From: Salmonella bongori NCTC 12419
GTDB lineage: Bacteria > Pseudomonadota > Gammaproteobacteria > Enterobacterales > Enterobacteriaceae
Direction of reading: 5' to 3'
Assembly (NCBI RefSeq): GCF_000252995.1
Contig: NC_015761.1
Coordinates: forward strand, 806,001-870,000
Length of the DNA stretch: 64,000 nt
Shown piece after piece: positions 45,338 to 54,265 of the stretch. Position numbers and translations under genes: made by a program. The notes beneath the pieces are model-generated. The model was not told where the DNA came from. It did no database searches and was given only the letters and a program-made list of their open reading frames with translations. Numbering within the stretch: position 1 is the first letter of the stretch; each line of letters opens with the position of its first letter.

Positions 45338-46495
45338 ATGAGTGATAGTCAGGGATTTCAGATTATATTTATTTTTACATGTTTGATATTCGCAATAGTA
45401 TTATTCTCTCATAGAAAATTTAGTTATATTGATCGTGTAACTGAGAATGACAGAAACACCAGGTTGGATAGTTTGAGATTTTTAATGTCATCATTTGTTG
45501 CATTTCATCATTTTATTTTTAGCTATCATCTTGTCAATAGTGGGCAGTGGATAATCCCAAACCATCCAATTGAAGAATTTGCTGGAAAGTTCGGCGTTGC
45601 TATTTTTTTTATGATTTCAGGATATTTGTTTGTTAAGTGTATAGAAAAAAAAGTAAATTGGCTAACTTTCTTTATAAAGCGGTTTTTTAGAATTTGGCCT
45701 GTATGTGCTTTGTCCTCGGTAATTTGTATACTAATTGTTATATATATTGAAATTAAAAATAATATCCCCCTCAATACTGATGGCATAATGCAATGGTTTG
45801 ATGGCGGTCTAATCATAGATACACGTCCCAACCTGGGCTACGAACATTCAACCTTAATAAATGCAGGTGTTACCTGGACATTATATTATGAGTGGGTGTT
45901 TTATTTCTCGTTGCCTTTTATTTCTTTATTTTCTTCTAAAAACAAAAGCTCTCAAATTTTACTATCAATAGTCTTTTTATCTATATACATATTTAGTAAG
46001 TATGATTATTTATTGTCATGTTTTATACTGCTTTTTGCGCTTGGTGGTATGGCAAAAAAAATAAGAGAACAAATATCAAATGTTAATCAACATACTGTAA
46101 ACATACTGGCAGTCACTTCATTTATTTTATGCTTCTACTTTGGTTATAAAGAAAATCCATTTACGATATCAATGATATTTCTGTATTTTGTTTTTTTCCT
46201 TTCAGTTTGTCTTGGCGCTGATATTTTTGGAGTGCTTAGATTAAAAGGAATCATTAGGCTTGGTGATGTCAGTTATAGCATATATTTGCTGCATGGGATA
46301 TTTTGGTTCATCATGAACAAGCTCATATTCAGCGCAGGGTTTGAGAATTCACAAGCCATATACTATACAGCTTCATTTTTAACATGGATTTTCATATGCG
46401 TATTCTCCAGCATCGTGTATGCATTGTTAGAAGTGAAATTTATACATATTGGAAATATTATATGTAAAAAAATCACAAATAGTAACATTCAGTAA
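45338..46495 (+). CDS. Membrane acyltransferase, acyltransferase-3 (OafA/Oac-like) family
   Basis: 385 residues, about ten transmembrane segments, no frame damage. Acyltransferase-3 signatures are present: RLDSLRFLMSSFVAFHHF (conserved His), FFMISGYLFVK, FIKRFFRIWPV and SYSIYLLHGI. Family members move acyl groups, usually acetyl, onto extracytoplasmic sugars such as O-antigen; phage-borne ones change the serotype and receptor. Substrate here is unknown. The gene is conspicuously AT-rich compared with its neighbours, carries its own promoter-like leader and terminator, and lies inside the inversion cassette where a fibre C-terminus would be expected: a typical transferred moron gene. Confidence 0.85.
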   Translation: MSDSQGFQIIFIFTCLIFAIVLFSHRKFSYIDRVTENDRNTRLDSLRFLMSSFVAFHHFIFSYHLVNSGQWIIPNHPIEEFAGKFGVAIFFMISGYLFVKCIEKKVNWLTFFIKRFFRIWPVCALSSVICILIVIYIEIKNNIPLNTDGIMQWFDGGLIIDTRPNLGYEHSTLINAGVTWTLYYEWVFYFSLPFISLFSSKNKSSQILLSIVFLSIYIFSKYDYLLSCFILLFALGGMAKKIREQISNVNQHTVNILAVTSFILCFYFGYKENPFTISMIFLYFVFFLSVCLGADIFGVLRLKGIIRLGDVSYSIYLLHGIFWFIMNKLIFSAGFENSQAIYYTASFLTWIFICVFSSIVYALLEVKFIHIGNIICKKITNSNIQ

Positions 46496-46520
46496 TCTAA
46501 AAGATATTATATATAAAAAA

Positions 46521-46552
46521 TTAACACCAGACCTCCTAAGATCTGGTGTTAA
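46521..46552 (+). terminator. Hairpin terminator after the acyltransferase gene
   Basis: TTAACACCAGA and TCTGGTGTTAA form an 11-bp perfect stem about 25 nt after the stop. It can end transcription from the plus-strand gene. The following stretch to 46716 is AT-rich and holds nothing I recognise. Confidence 0.7.
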
Positions 46553-46716
46553 CACATGATGTTATGAGCACTTAATTGAAAGACTGAAAACCATTAATTA
46601 CTTCTTGCGGAAATATAACTGTAAATGATGAATATTTAGTATTAAAAATAAACATTAAGCACATTGATTTTATCTTGGTTTTTGCCAAGTACTATAGCAG
46701 ATGGATGAGATTGTAA

Positions 46717-47181
46717 TTAACTGGTGGCGGTGGATACTTCCAGCACACACCAGAAATTAACTAAACTGTTCCCCGGTAAGGCAGGCCATACAGGTTTTGA
46801 AGTATCTACACGCATCAACAAGACCCGGTATTTCCTCCACGCAATCAATGCAACGGACTCATCCGCAGTCGCTATCTCCGCATCAACAGCATCCTGACGC
46901 CATTCAATCTCAGTATCGGCTACTGTCTTTAAACGCAATTTTTCAGATTCTGCACGAGAGACTAATTCATCATGAGTCGGGGCAAGAATATCAACCCATG
47001 CAGGCATTCCATCGCAGTCCACTCCGAGAATTTTACCCTCAGGCGCGGGGCCAGAATATTCAATGTGGATTGATGCAGTGACTTCAACTAAATCATCAGG
47101 CCAATTTCCTGCCTGTTCATAGAAGAACTTCAATACTTCATCATAAAAACCGATATTTGACGCGCTAAATAAAATGATCAT
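46717..47181 (-). CDS. Tail fibre assembly protein (Tfa/gpG family)
   Basis: 154 residues, frame intact, on the opposite strand to the other tail genes. The C-terminal half fits the Caudovirales tail-fibre chaperone family: AESEKLRLKTVADTEIEWRQDAVD and TADESVALIAWRKYRVLLMRVD. It starts directly after the stop of the minus-strand fibre remnant (TGA at 47183-47185), the usual fibre-chaperone arrangement in invertible fibre cassettes. Confidence 0.85.
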   Translation of the reverse strand: MIILFSASNIGFYDEVLKFFYEQAGNWPDDLVEVTASIHIEYSGPAPEGKILGVDCDGMPAWVDILAPTHDELVSRAESEKLRLKTVADTEIEWRQDAVDAEIATADESVALIAWRKYRVLLMRVDTSKPVWPALPGNSLVNFWCVLEVSTATS

Positions 47182-47182
47182 A

Positions 47183-47743
47183 TCAATATCCTATAGCGAA
47201 CCAGAACCCACCACCGTTTGAGTTGAAATCAGAGTCATTAGCGACATAGAAGCCAAATCCTGTTCGCGATACCCCTGTCGACGAACAACCAACCCCTTTA
47301 CCAGATTGTGACGTTGCGTCCAGACTACAAATAACGGAAGCCGCTATTGGCGGAAATGTAATGGTAAAGGTTACATTTGTGTTTTCCCAGCTTGAGTCGG
47401 CCCGACTTTACCCCATTGAAAAATAAGCCCTCCGGGCAAATACTGATATCCGGTCTCGTTTTTTGATACACCAAAAGCGTTCATATCCGGAACTTGATTT
47501 GCTCCAGTACCAATTATTTTGAGAGCAGCGCTTCCCAGTTGAAGTAACGTTCTGACCTCATCAACAGTATTTTTGGCGATAATATCGCACCCAGTTTTGT
47601 CAGTGTGGTTATATCAGCAGAATTGTTACTGTTGAAAAATGGCAGTTTGTCCTTCGCTATTTCCAGCCCGGATAATGCAGTCAGCTGTTGTGAGTAATTC
47701 TGTTTGTTTCCCAGTGCTTCTGTTAAACCGACGTTTAAGAAAA
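47183..47743 (-). pseudogene. Alternate tail-fibre C-terminal segment, multiply frameshifted
   Basis: Pieces read in changing frames. The first is LTEALGNKQNYSQQLTALSG with DKLPFFNSNNSADITTLTKLG. Next come IIAKNTVDEVRTLLQLGSAA and GVSKNETGYQYLPGGLIFQWG; last is SSWENTNVTFTITFPPIAAS ending GGGFWFAIGY. Breaks lie near 47590 and 47395. It begins at the right crossover site and has no start of its own, so it could only be expressed after inversion onto gpH. Confidence 0.82.
47718..47743. repeat. Right crossover (gix/dix-like) site, inverted
   Basis: Read on the minus strand the site has core CGTCGGTTTA with central TC, in inverted orientation to the left site. The left half departs more from the consensus (ACGTC where ACCTC is expected). 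It lies 55 nt before the invertase start. Confidence 0.6.
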
Positions 47744-47797
47744 TGCTGTTTTCCCGTCTGGCTGGCATTATTTGGGCTTTTGCATAAGGGAAAACAA

Positions 47798-48352
47798 ATG
47801 TTAGTCGGCTATGTGCGCGTATCAACAAGTGAGCAAAACACAGCGCTGCAGCGTGATGCACTGGAACGCTCAGGATGTGAGCTAATTTTTGAAGACAAAA
47901 TGAGCGGAAAAACAGCAGACAGGCCCGGGCTAAAAAGGCTGCTCAGGACGTTATCAGAGGGAGACACGCCGGTTGTATGGAAACTCGACAGGCTGGGACG
48001 AAGCATGCAACACCTTGTGACCCTGATAGAAGAACTCCGACAGTGCGGAGTTTAATTTCCGCAGTCTGACTGACAACATAGATACCAGTACGCCAATGGG
48101 GCGGTTTTTCTTTCACGTTATGGGGGCACAGGCGGAGATGGAACGCGAGCTGATAGTGGAACGAACCCGTGCGGGACTACAAGCTGCAAGAGCTAAAGGC
48201 AGGATTGGAGGGCGAAGACCAAAACTGACGCCAGAGCAATGGGCGCAGGCAGGTTACTTGCTGAAGGTGAAACACGGCAGCAGGTTGCTTTAATTTTTGA
48301 TATGGGTATCTCAACGTTATACCGCAAATATCCTGCGACATTGTGTGATTAA
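47798..48352 (+). pseudogene. DNA invertase (Gin/Pin/Hin-type serine recombinase), frameshifted
   Basis: Starts MLVGYVRVSTSEQNTALQRD with the catalytic Ser of VSTSEQ and a conserved resolvase N-domain to ELRQCGV. One extra T at about 48052 then gives a stop. The next frame continues MGRFFFHVMGAQAEMERELI and the helix-turn-helix region GGRRPKLTPEQWAQ. Near 48251 a further small deletion shifts the frame; the natural end (LIFDMGISTLYRKYP, stop at 48352) is readable in a third frame. Two lesions make it inactive. Confidence 0.9.
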
Positions 48353-48435
48353 CAGGACAACGCCGCGCAGCTGTCTGCGTGACGTAATCAATACAACACA
48401 GGGCGAAGCCTATTCCAATCAGGAGGTTCGCCGCT

Positions 48436-48690
48436 ATGGCTCAGGATTACCACCACGGGGTGCGCGTTGTTGAAGTCAACGAGGGCACCCGCTCTATCAC
48501 CACGGTGAGCACCGCTATCATGGGCATGGTCTGCACCGGCGATGATGTTGATGCGTCCGTGTTTCCCCTCAATAAGCCGGTCCTGCTGACTGATGTGCTT
48601 ACCGCCAGCGGTAACGGGTGAGTCAGGAACGCTGGCCCGTTAGCTGGATGCGATTGCCGACCAGTCAAAACCCGTGACGGTTGTTGTGCG
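48436..48690 (+). pseudogene. Tail sheath protein FI, N-terminal remnant
   Basis: MAQDYHHGVRVVEVNEGTRS matches the P2 sheath gene FI start, preceded by AGGAGG. After GTLAR (reached only through a small deletion near 48619) a TAG stop occurs, then LDAIADQSKPVTVVVR. At about 48690 the sequence jumps to the end of gene FII, so more than 300 sheath codons and the start of FII are deleted. Confidence 0.87.
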
Positions 48691-48887
48691 CGGGCCGCCA
48701 TAAAGAAGTGGATTCCGGCGAGTGGAAAACCGGCGAGAGCAGCAGCACCAAAGTCAGCAGTATCAACAGCTACGCGAAACTGACCATTAATGGTGAGGTG
48801 CTCTATGAGGTCGATCTGGTCAACATGGTAGAAATCGTTGGCGGCGTGGACCTGATGGAAGAACACCGTAATGCCCTTGGCCTCTGA
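48690..48887 (+). pseudogene. Tail tube protein FII, C-terminal remnant
   Basis: GRHKEVDSGEWKTGESS continuing to LVNMVEIVGGVDLMEEHRNA matches the C-terminal third of P2 FII (tail tube). There is no start codon of its own; it is fused to the FI remnant by deletion. Confidence 0.85.
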
Positions 48888-48941
48888 TTAACCTTAACGG
48901 CGCGGGCAGCCGCGCCAGTATTTCATTAACAGGATACGAAC

Positions 48942-49244
48942 ATGAGCGACAAGCTGACTGAAAAGACCGTAAAACTGGATACTCCCATCATGCGCGGTAA
49001 AGCTGAAATTACCGAAATTGTGCTGCGCAAGCCTCAGTCCGGCGCACTGCGTGGCACCCGTCTGCAGGCCATTATGGATATGGACGTGGGCGCAATGATG
49101 ACTGTGATTCCACGAATCTCCACCCCGACGCTGACCGCGCAGGAAATGGCAGAGCTGGACCCCGCCGATCTCACCGCGCTGTCGGTAGAGGTGGTGACTT
49201 TTTTGTTGAAGAAGTCGGTGCTTGCCGGTTTACCGACAGCCTGA
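48942..49244 (+). CDS. Tail protein gpE (tape-measure chaperone)
   Basis: 100 residues starting MSDKLTEKTVKLDTPI; P2 gpE family (tail assembly chaperone). The zero-frame product ends at 49244, 40 nt after the slippery run. Frame intact, with AACAGGA upstream of the start. Confidence 0.88.
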   Translation: MSDKLTEKTVKLDTPIMRGKAEITEIVLRKPQSGALRGTRLQAIMDMDVGAMMTVIPRISTPTLTAQEMAELDPADLTALSVEVVTFLLKKSVLAGLPTA

Positions 49245-49378
49245 CGATTGATGATCTTGTGGCGGACATCGCCACCATCTTTCACTGGTCGCCATCCATC
49301 ACTGACGTTATGCCGCTGACTGAGGTGCTGGCGTGGCGGCATAAGGCAATTCAGCGAAGCGGGGCCAGCGATGAGTGA
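48942..49378 (+). CDS. gpE+E' tail-assembly fusion made by -1 frameshifting
   Basis: At TTTTTTG (49199-49205) a -1 slip changes VTFLLKK to TFFVEEVGACRF and continues through LTIDDLVADIATIFHWSP to RSGASDE, stopping at 49378, 8 nt inside gene T. P2 and many tailed phages make this pair by programmed frameshifting at a conserved slippery site. The slippery run and the whole E' frame are preserved here. Confidence 0.85.
49199..49205 (+). promoter_or_regulatory. Programmed -1 ribosomal frameshift site in gene E
   Basis: The heptamer TTTTTTG, read ACT TTT TTG in frame E and TTT GTT after slippage. Same location and type as in P2 E/E'. Confidence 0.82.
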
Positions 49379-52300
49379 CAATAACCTGCGTCTGCAGGTG
49401 ATTCTTAATGCGGTTGACAAGCTCACCCGCCCATTTCGATCCGCGCAGGCCAGCTCAAAAGAGCTGGCTGCAGCCATTCAGCAAAGCCGCGCCCGTTTAA
49501 AAGAATTAGATGCTCAGGCGGGCCGCATTGACGGTTTCTGCAAGGCCAGCGCGCAGCTGGCAGTCACCGGTAACAGCCTGAAAGCCGCACGCGAAGAAGC
49601 TGCGAAACTTGCCACGCAATTCTCTGCCACCAACCGCCCGACGGCGGCGCAGGCACGGCTGCTTGAGCAGGCAAAGAACCGCGTTACGGAGTTACAGAGC
49701 AAATATAACGGTCTACGTCAGTCAGTGCAGCGCCAGCGTCTTGCGCTCAATGAAGCCGGACTGGACACGAAAAAGCTCAGTAGTGCGCAGCGGGAACTGC
49801 GGCAGAATGCCGACGAAACCCGGCAGGCCCTGGACCGGCAGCAGAAATCCCTTAAACGCCTGGGCGAACAGCAGGCGCGAATGAACGCCGTCCGCGATCA
49901 GTATTCGCGCCGTCTTGAGGTGCGGGATCGCATCGCCGGGGCAGGGGCTACCACTACGGCTGCAGGGGTGGCAATGGGCGCACCTGTTGTGGCGGCAGTT
50001 AAGAGCTACGCCAGCATGGAAGATGCCATCAAGGCCGCCAGCGAACAGCTGCCGATGGAGAACGGCGCTATAGACTATGCCGCGCTGGTTGAAGGTGGTG
50101 CTCGCATGGGTGTGACCAATCAGGACGATCCTTACGAAGAGCAGAAACGTGACCTGCTGGCTTTTGCATCCACGGCGGCAAAAGCGGCAACGGCCTTTGA
50201 GCTGCCCGCCGATGAGCTGGCGGAAGGATTGGGGAAAATCGCACAGCTCTATAAAGTGCCGACGCGCAATATTGAACAACTGGGCGATGCGCTGAACTAC
50301 CTGGACGATAACGCCATGTCAAAGGGTGGGGACATTATCAACGTCCTGCAGCGTATGGGGGGCGTGGCTGACCGCCTTGACTTCGAAAGGCTGCTGCGCT
50401 GGGTTCAACATTCCTTTCTCTTGGGGCTGCCCCGGAAATTGCCGCCAGCGCCTCTAATGCCATGGTGCGTGAACTGTCCATTGCCACCATGCAAAGTAAG
50501 CGCTTCTTTGAAGGCATGAATCTGTTGCAACTCAATCCGGCGGAGATTGAAAAGCAGATGACCACCGATGCCATGGGCACCATTCAGCGGGTTCTGGAGA
50601 AGGTCAACAATCTGCCGCAGGATAAACGCCTGTCAGCCATGACAATGATTTTTGGCAAAGAGTTTGGCGATGATGCGGCAAAGCTGGCTAACAACCTGCC
50701 GGAGCTGCAGCGTCAGCTGAAACTCACATCAGGCAGTGGTGCTAATGGCTCGATGCAGAAAGAATCCGACATTAACAAGGATTCATTGTCTGCGCAGTGG
50801 TTGCTGGTTAAGACTGGCGCGCAGAACGCTTTCAGCAGTCTGGGGGAAACGTTGCGTCAGGCGCTGATGGATATTATGGGCATGGTTAAGGGCGTGACCG
50901 GGGCGCTGCGTCGCTGGGTGGAGCAGAACCCCGTGCTGGCTGGCACGCTGATGAAAGTGGCGGCGGCTACGGCGGCTGTCACTGTAGGGCTGGGTACACT
51001 TGCCGTGGCGGTAGCTGCCGTGCTGGGGCCGATTGCGGTGATTCGGTTTGGCCTGTCTGTGCTGGGTGTAAAAACATTACCTTCCGTTGCTGCAGCGGTA
51101 ACACGTACTGGCGGTGCCCTGTCATGGCTGGCAGGTGCGCCACTTTCCCTGTTGCGTCGGGGTATGGCGTCATCCGGTGGCAGTGTCGGGTTACTGAGTG
51201 CCCCGCTTAATTCCCAGCATCGCTCAGCCGGAATAGCGGGTAATGCGCTGAAAACGGTAGCAGGTGTGCCGCTTGCCGTGTTCCGTGCCGGTATGTCAGG
51301 CATCCGTAATGTTATCGGTATGGTGATGAACCCGCTGGCGGCGTTGCGGGGTGGGCTGACAGCTGCCGGTGGCGTGTTGCGTTTTCTTGTTTCTGGTCCG
51401 CTGGCATTACTTCGCGGCGCGCTGTTTGGCATTTCTGGCCTGCTGGGCGCGCTGCTCAGTCCGATAGGGCTGGTTGTGGCTGCGCTGGCTGGTGTGGCGC
51501 TGGTTGTGTGGAAATACTGGCAGCCCATCGGTGCATTTCTGGGGGGCGTGGTGGAAGGGTTCAAAGCCGCTGCTGCGCCCATCAGCGCCGCCTTTGAGCC
51601 GCTCAGACCCGTGTTTCAGTGGATTGGTGACAGGGTGCAGGCCTTGTGGGGCTGGTTCAGTGATTTACTTACCCCGGTTAAATCCACTTCCGAAGAACTG
51701 AACAGCGCAGCTGCAATGGGGCGTCGGTTTGGTGAGGCGCTGGCGGAAGGTCTGAATAGGGTGATGCACCCGCTGGAGTCTCTTAAATCCGGTGTGTCAT
51801 GGCTACTGGAAAAGCTCGGTATTGTCAGTAAGGAGGCGGCAAAGGCGAAACTGCCCGCGCAGGTTACGCAGCAGCAGTCCGCCACAGTGAACAGTGACGG
51901 CAAAGAGGTGCTGCCGCCAGGCGGGTTCCCGGCTTACGCGGGGATGTACGACAATGGCGGGATCATTCCACGCGGGCAGTTTGGCGTTGTCGGAGAAAAT
52001 GGCCCTGAAATTGTGAACGGACCGGCAAATGTTACCAGCAGGCGGCGTACTGCTGAGCTGGCCTCTGTCGTTGCTGGCGTGATGGGGGTAGCTGCGACAC
52101 CTGCAGAAGCGGCTCCGCTTCATCCGTTCAGTTTGCCTGCGAGGGCATACCAGCCCCCGCTTGCTAAGGCAGATAGCCCGCCGCCGGTTATTCGTTATGA
52201 GATAAATGCGCCCATTCATATTGTCGCTCAGCCTGGGCAGAACGCGCAGGATATTGCCCGTGAAGTGGCACGCCAGCTTGACGAGCGGGAGCGCCGGGCC

Positions 52301-52486
52301 AGGGCAAAAGCGCGCAGCAATTTCAGCGATCAGGGGGGGATGAATCATGATGATGGTACTGGGTTTATATGTATTTATGCTGCGCACTGTCCCTTATCAG
52401 GAACTGCAGTATCAGCGCAGCTGGCGACACGCCGCCAACAGCCGGGTGAACCGCCGTCCGTCAACGCAGTTTCTTGGCCCGGATAA
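49371..52486 (+). pseudogene. Tape-measure protein gpT, frameshifted
   Basis: The N-terminal ~340 residues (MSDNNLRLQVILNAVDKLTR, long coiled coil, then GGDIINVLQRMGGVADRLDFE) are intact. At about 50388 one A is missing from a short A-run (CGAAAGG; EKAAALGSTF is expected). The frame then ends at 50519, while the true continuation (AAALGSTFLSLGAAPEI, ...MVRELSIATMQSKRF) is open in the next frame with several hydrophobic segments. Near the 3' end a run of seven G (52333-52339) in place of six would also carry translation past the normal stop (about 52343) to 52486 inside U. Confidence 0.88.
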
Positions 52487-52832
52487 TGATTCACTGACAC
52501 TGTCCGGGGTTCTGCTGCCGGAAGTGACCGGCGGCAGACTGTCATTACTGGCGCTTGAACAGATGGCTGAACTGGGCAAGGCATGGCCTTTGATTGAAGG
52601 CTATGGAACCATTTACGGCATGTTTGTTATTGAGAGTCTGAGCCAGACAAAGACGGAGTTTTTTGCCAGCGGAATGCCCAGGCGCATTGAGTTTACGATC
52701 ACCCTCAAACGGGTTGATGAGTCGCTTTCTGACATGTTCGGGAGCCTGAGTGACCAGCTCAGCAACCTGCAGGACTCTGCTGTTTCTGCGATTGGGGGGA
52801 TTAAAAACACGGCTGGAGGGTTGCTGCAGTGA
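52347..52832 (+). CDS. Tail terminator/tail protein gpU
   Basis: 161 residues, P2 gpU family (LYVFMLRTVPYQELQYQRSW, GGRLSLLALEQMAELG, RRIEFTITLKRVDESL). Three ATG codons in a row (52347, 52350, 52353) are possible starts. The stop overlaps the GTG start of D. Frame intact. Confidence 0.88.
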   Translation: MMMVLGLYVFMLRTVPYQELQYQRSWRHAANSRVNRRPSTQFLGPDNDSLTLSGVLLPEVTGGRLSLLALEQMAELGKAWPLIEGYGTIYGMFVIESLSQTKTEFFASGMPRRIEFTITLKRVDESLSDMFGSLSDQLSNLQDSAVSAIGGIKNTAGGLLQ

Positions 52833-53881
52833 ACGTTAATTCTGATCTTCTGAATCTGAACAGCAAAAGCCCGGCTTTCAGTATCGTCATTGAAGGTAAG
52901 GACGTGACGACCGTGCTGGATACCCGCCTGATGAGTCTGACACTGACGGATAACCGGGGCTTTGAAGCGGACCAGCTTGATCTGGAGCTGGACGACGCCG
53001 ACGGGCTGATCGCCCTGCCGCGACGTGGGGCTGTGATTCAGCTGGCGCTGGGCTGGAAAGGCCAGCCGCTTTTCCCTAAAGGGGCTTTTACCGTAGATGA
53101 AATTGAACACAGCGGAGCCCCTGATCGGCTGACCATCAGAGCGCGTAGCGCAGATTTCCGTGAAACCCTCAATACACGGCGCGAAAAATCATGGCATCAG
53201 ACAACGGTGGGGGAGGTGGTAAAGGAAATAGCCGCACGGCATAACCTCAAAATGGCGCTGGGTAAAGACCTGACGGATAAGGCGCTGGATCATCTGGACC
53301 AGACCAATGAAAGCGATGCAAGTTTTCTGATGAAACTGGCGAGACAGTATGGGGCGATTGCTTCCGTTAAAGACGGGAACCTGCCAGTTATCACCATCAC
53401 GCGCAAAGTCGGTGACGGTCATCGGTTCACCCTTGCTGATCGTGGTGCCTATACCGGTGTTATTGCCAGCTGGTTGCATACGCGTGAACCCAGGAAAAAA
53501 GAAACAACCAGTGTTAAGCGTCGTCGAAAGAAAACCACCACACCCAAAGAGCCGGAAGCAAAACAGGGAGATAATCTGGTGGGAACGGATGAAAACGTGT
53601 TGGTTCTTAATCGTACCTACGCCAACCGGAGCAATGCAGAGCGCGCAGCAAAAATGCAGTGGGAACGCCTGCAGCGCGGCGTTGCGTCATTCTCGCTGCA
53701 ACTGGCAGAAGGCCGGGCAGATCTATATACCGAAATGCCGGTGAAGGTGAGCGGCTTTAAGCAGCCGATTGATGATGCCGAATGGACCATTACCACCCTG
53801 ACGCATTCTGTCAGCCCGGATAATGGATTTACGACCTGTCTGGAGCTTGAAGTGAGAATTGATGATTTCGAAATGGAATGA
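52829..53881 (+). CDS. Tail hub protein gpD
   Basis: 350 residues from a GTG (MNVNSDLLNLNSKSPAF) overlapping the U stop. P2 gpD family baseplate hub (DLELDDADGLIALPRRGAVI, FTVDEIEHSGAPDRLTIRAR). The charged insert KRRRKKTTTPKEPEAKQGD lies at about 230-248. Frame intact. Confidence 0.9.
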   Translation: MNVNSDLLNLNSKSPAFSIVIEGKDVTTVLDTRLMSLTLTDNRGFEADQLDLELDDADGLIALPRRGAVIQLALGWKGQPLFPKGAFTVDEIEHSGAPDRLTIRARSADFRETLNTRREKSWHQTTVGEVVKEIAARHNLKMALGKDLTDKALDHLDQTNESDASFLMKLARQYGAIASVKDGNLPVITITRKVGDGHRFTLADRGAYTGVIASWLHTREPRKKETTSVKRRRKKTTTPKEPEAKQGDNLVGTDENVLVLNRTYANRSNAERAAKMQWERLQRGVASFSLQLAEGRADLYTEMPVKVSGFKQPIDDAEWTITTLTHSVSPDNGFTTCLELEVRIDDFEME

Positions 53882-53971
53882 TTATTCGCAATGGAGAACT
53901 TTTAAGTTTGCAAAATGGAATAATACGGTATTATTATTGTGAATTTAGCAAAAATGGGGAGAGCTCGAAAA

Positions 53972-54190
53972 ATGATGATTTGCCCACTGTGTGGAAGTGC
54001 CGCCCATACTCGCAGCAGTTTTCAGGTATCTTCATTGACCAAAGAGCGTTACAACCAGTGCCAGAACATTAACTGCAGCCATACTTTTGTTACCCATGAA
54101 ACTTTTGTTCGTTCAATTGCAACGCCAAAAGAGTCGAATCCGGTTCGGCCGCATCCAATGAAATCAGGACAGGTGACGTTCTCTCTTTGA
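53972..54190 (+). CDS. ogr: Late-gene transcriptional activator Ogr/Delta family
   Basis: 72 residues from MMICPLCGSAAHTRSS, the length of P2 Ogr. The zinc-binding cysteines are CPLC and CQNINC. It activates late promoters of P2-type phages by contacting the RNA polymerase alpha subunit. The frame is complete, though most of its targets in this prophage are gone. An open frame 11 codons longer is not favoured. Confidence 0.85.
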   Translation: MMICPLCGSAAHTRSSFQVSSLTKERYNQCQNINCSHTFVTHETFVRSIATPKESNPVRPHPMKSGQVTFSL

Positions 54191-54210
54191 CGCTGCCGCC
54201 ATTTTGTCGC
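54189..54210. repeat. 22-bp repeat shared by both prophage ends (candidate Int arm site)
   Basis: CGCTGCCGCCATTTTGTCGC(CA) here and CGCTGCCGCCACTTTGTCGC(CA) at 41084-41105 differ in one base and have the same orientation. They flank the att cores at about 56-100 bp. In P2-type phages integrase binds short direct repeats in the attP arms; the left copy also encodes the last int codons. Confidence 0.5.
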
Positions 54211-54265
54211 CATCTTTAAAAAACAGTGCTTCTAACATCATGATTTTAAACGGCATAAAATTCAA

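Larger units (their letters stand above)
45063..47743. other. Tail-fibre inversion cassette (locked)
   Basis: About 2.7 kb between two inverted crossover sites, next to an invertase gene. Contents: the acyltransferase gene on the plus strand; a tail-fibre C-terminal remnant and its assembly protein on the minus strand. Inversion would join the H constant part in frame (LEYLG to LTEALG) to the minus-strand fibre. The invertase is frameshifted, so the segment is fixed unless another prophage supplies Gin/Hin/Fin in trans. Confidence 0.75.

Noticed and set aside
45063..48352. Possible phage defence island in the AT-rich segment
   Set aside because: The only AT-rich gene is a membrane acyltransferase with standard family motifs; no nuclease, toxin-antitoxin or sensor domain is present.
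50857..51582. 241-codon open frame antisense to the tape-measure gene
   Set aside because: Composition (Ala/Pro/Thr/Ser-rich) mirrors the sense-strand codons; no start signal or family.
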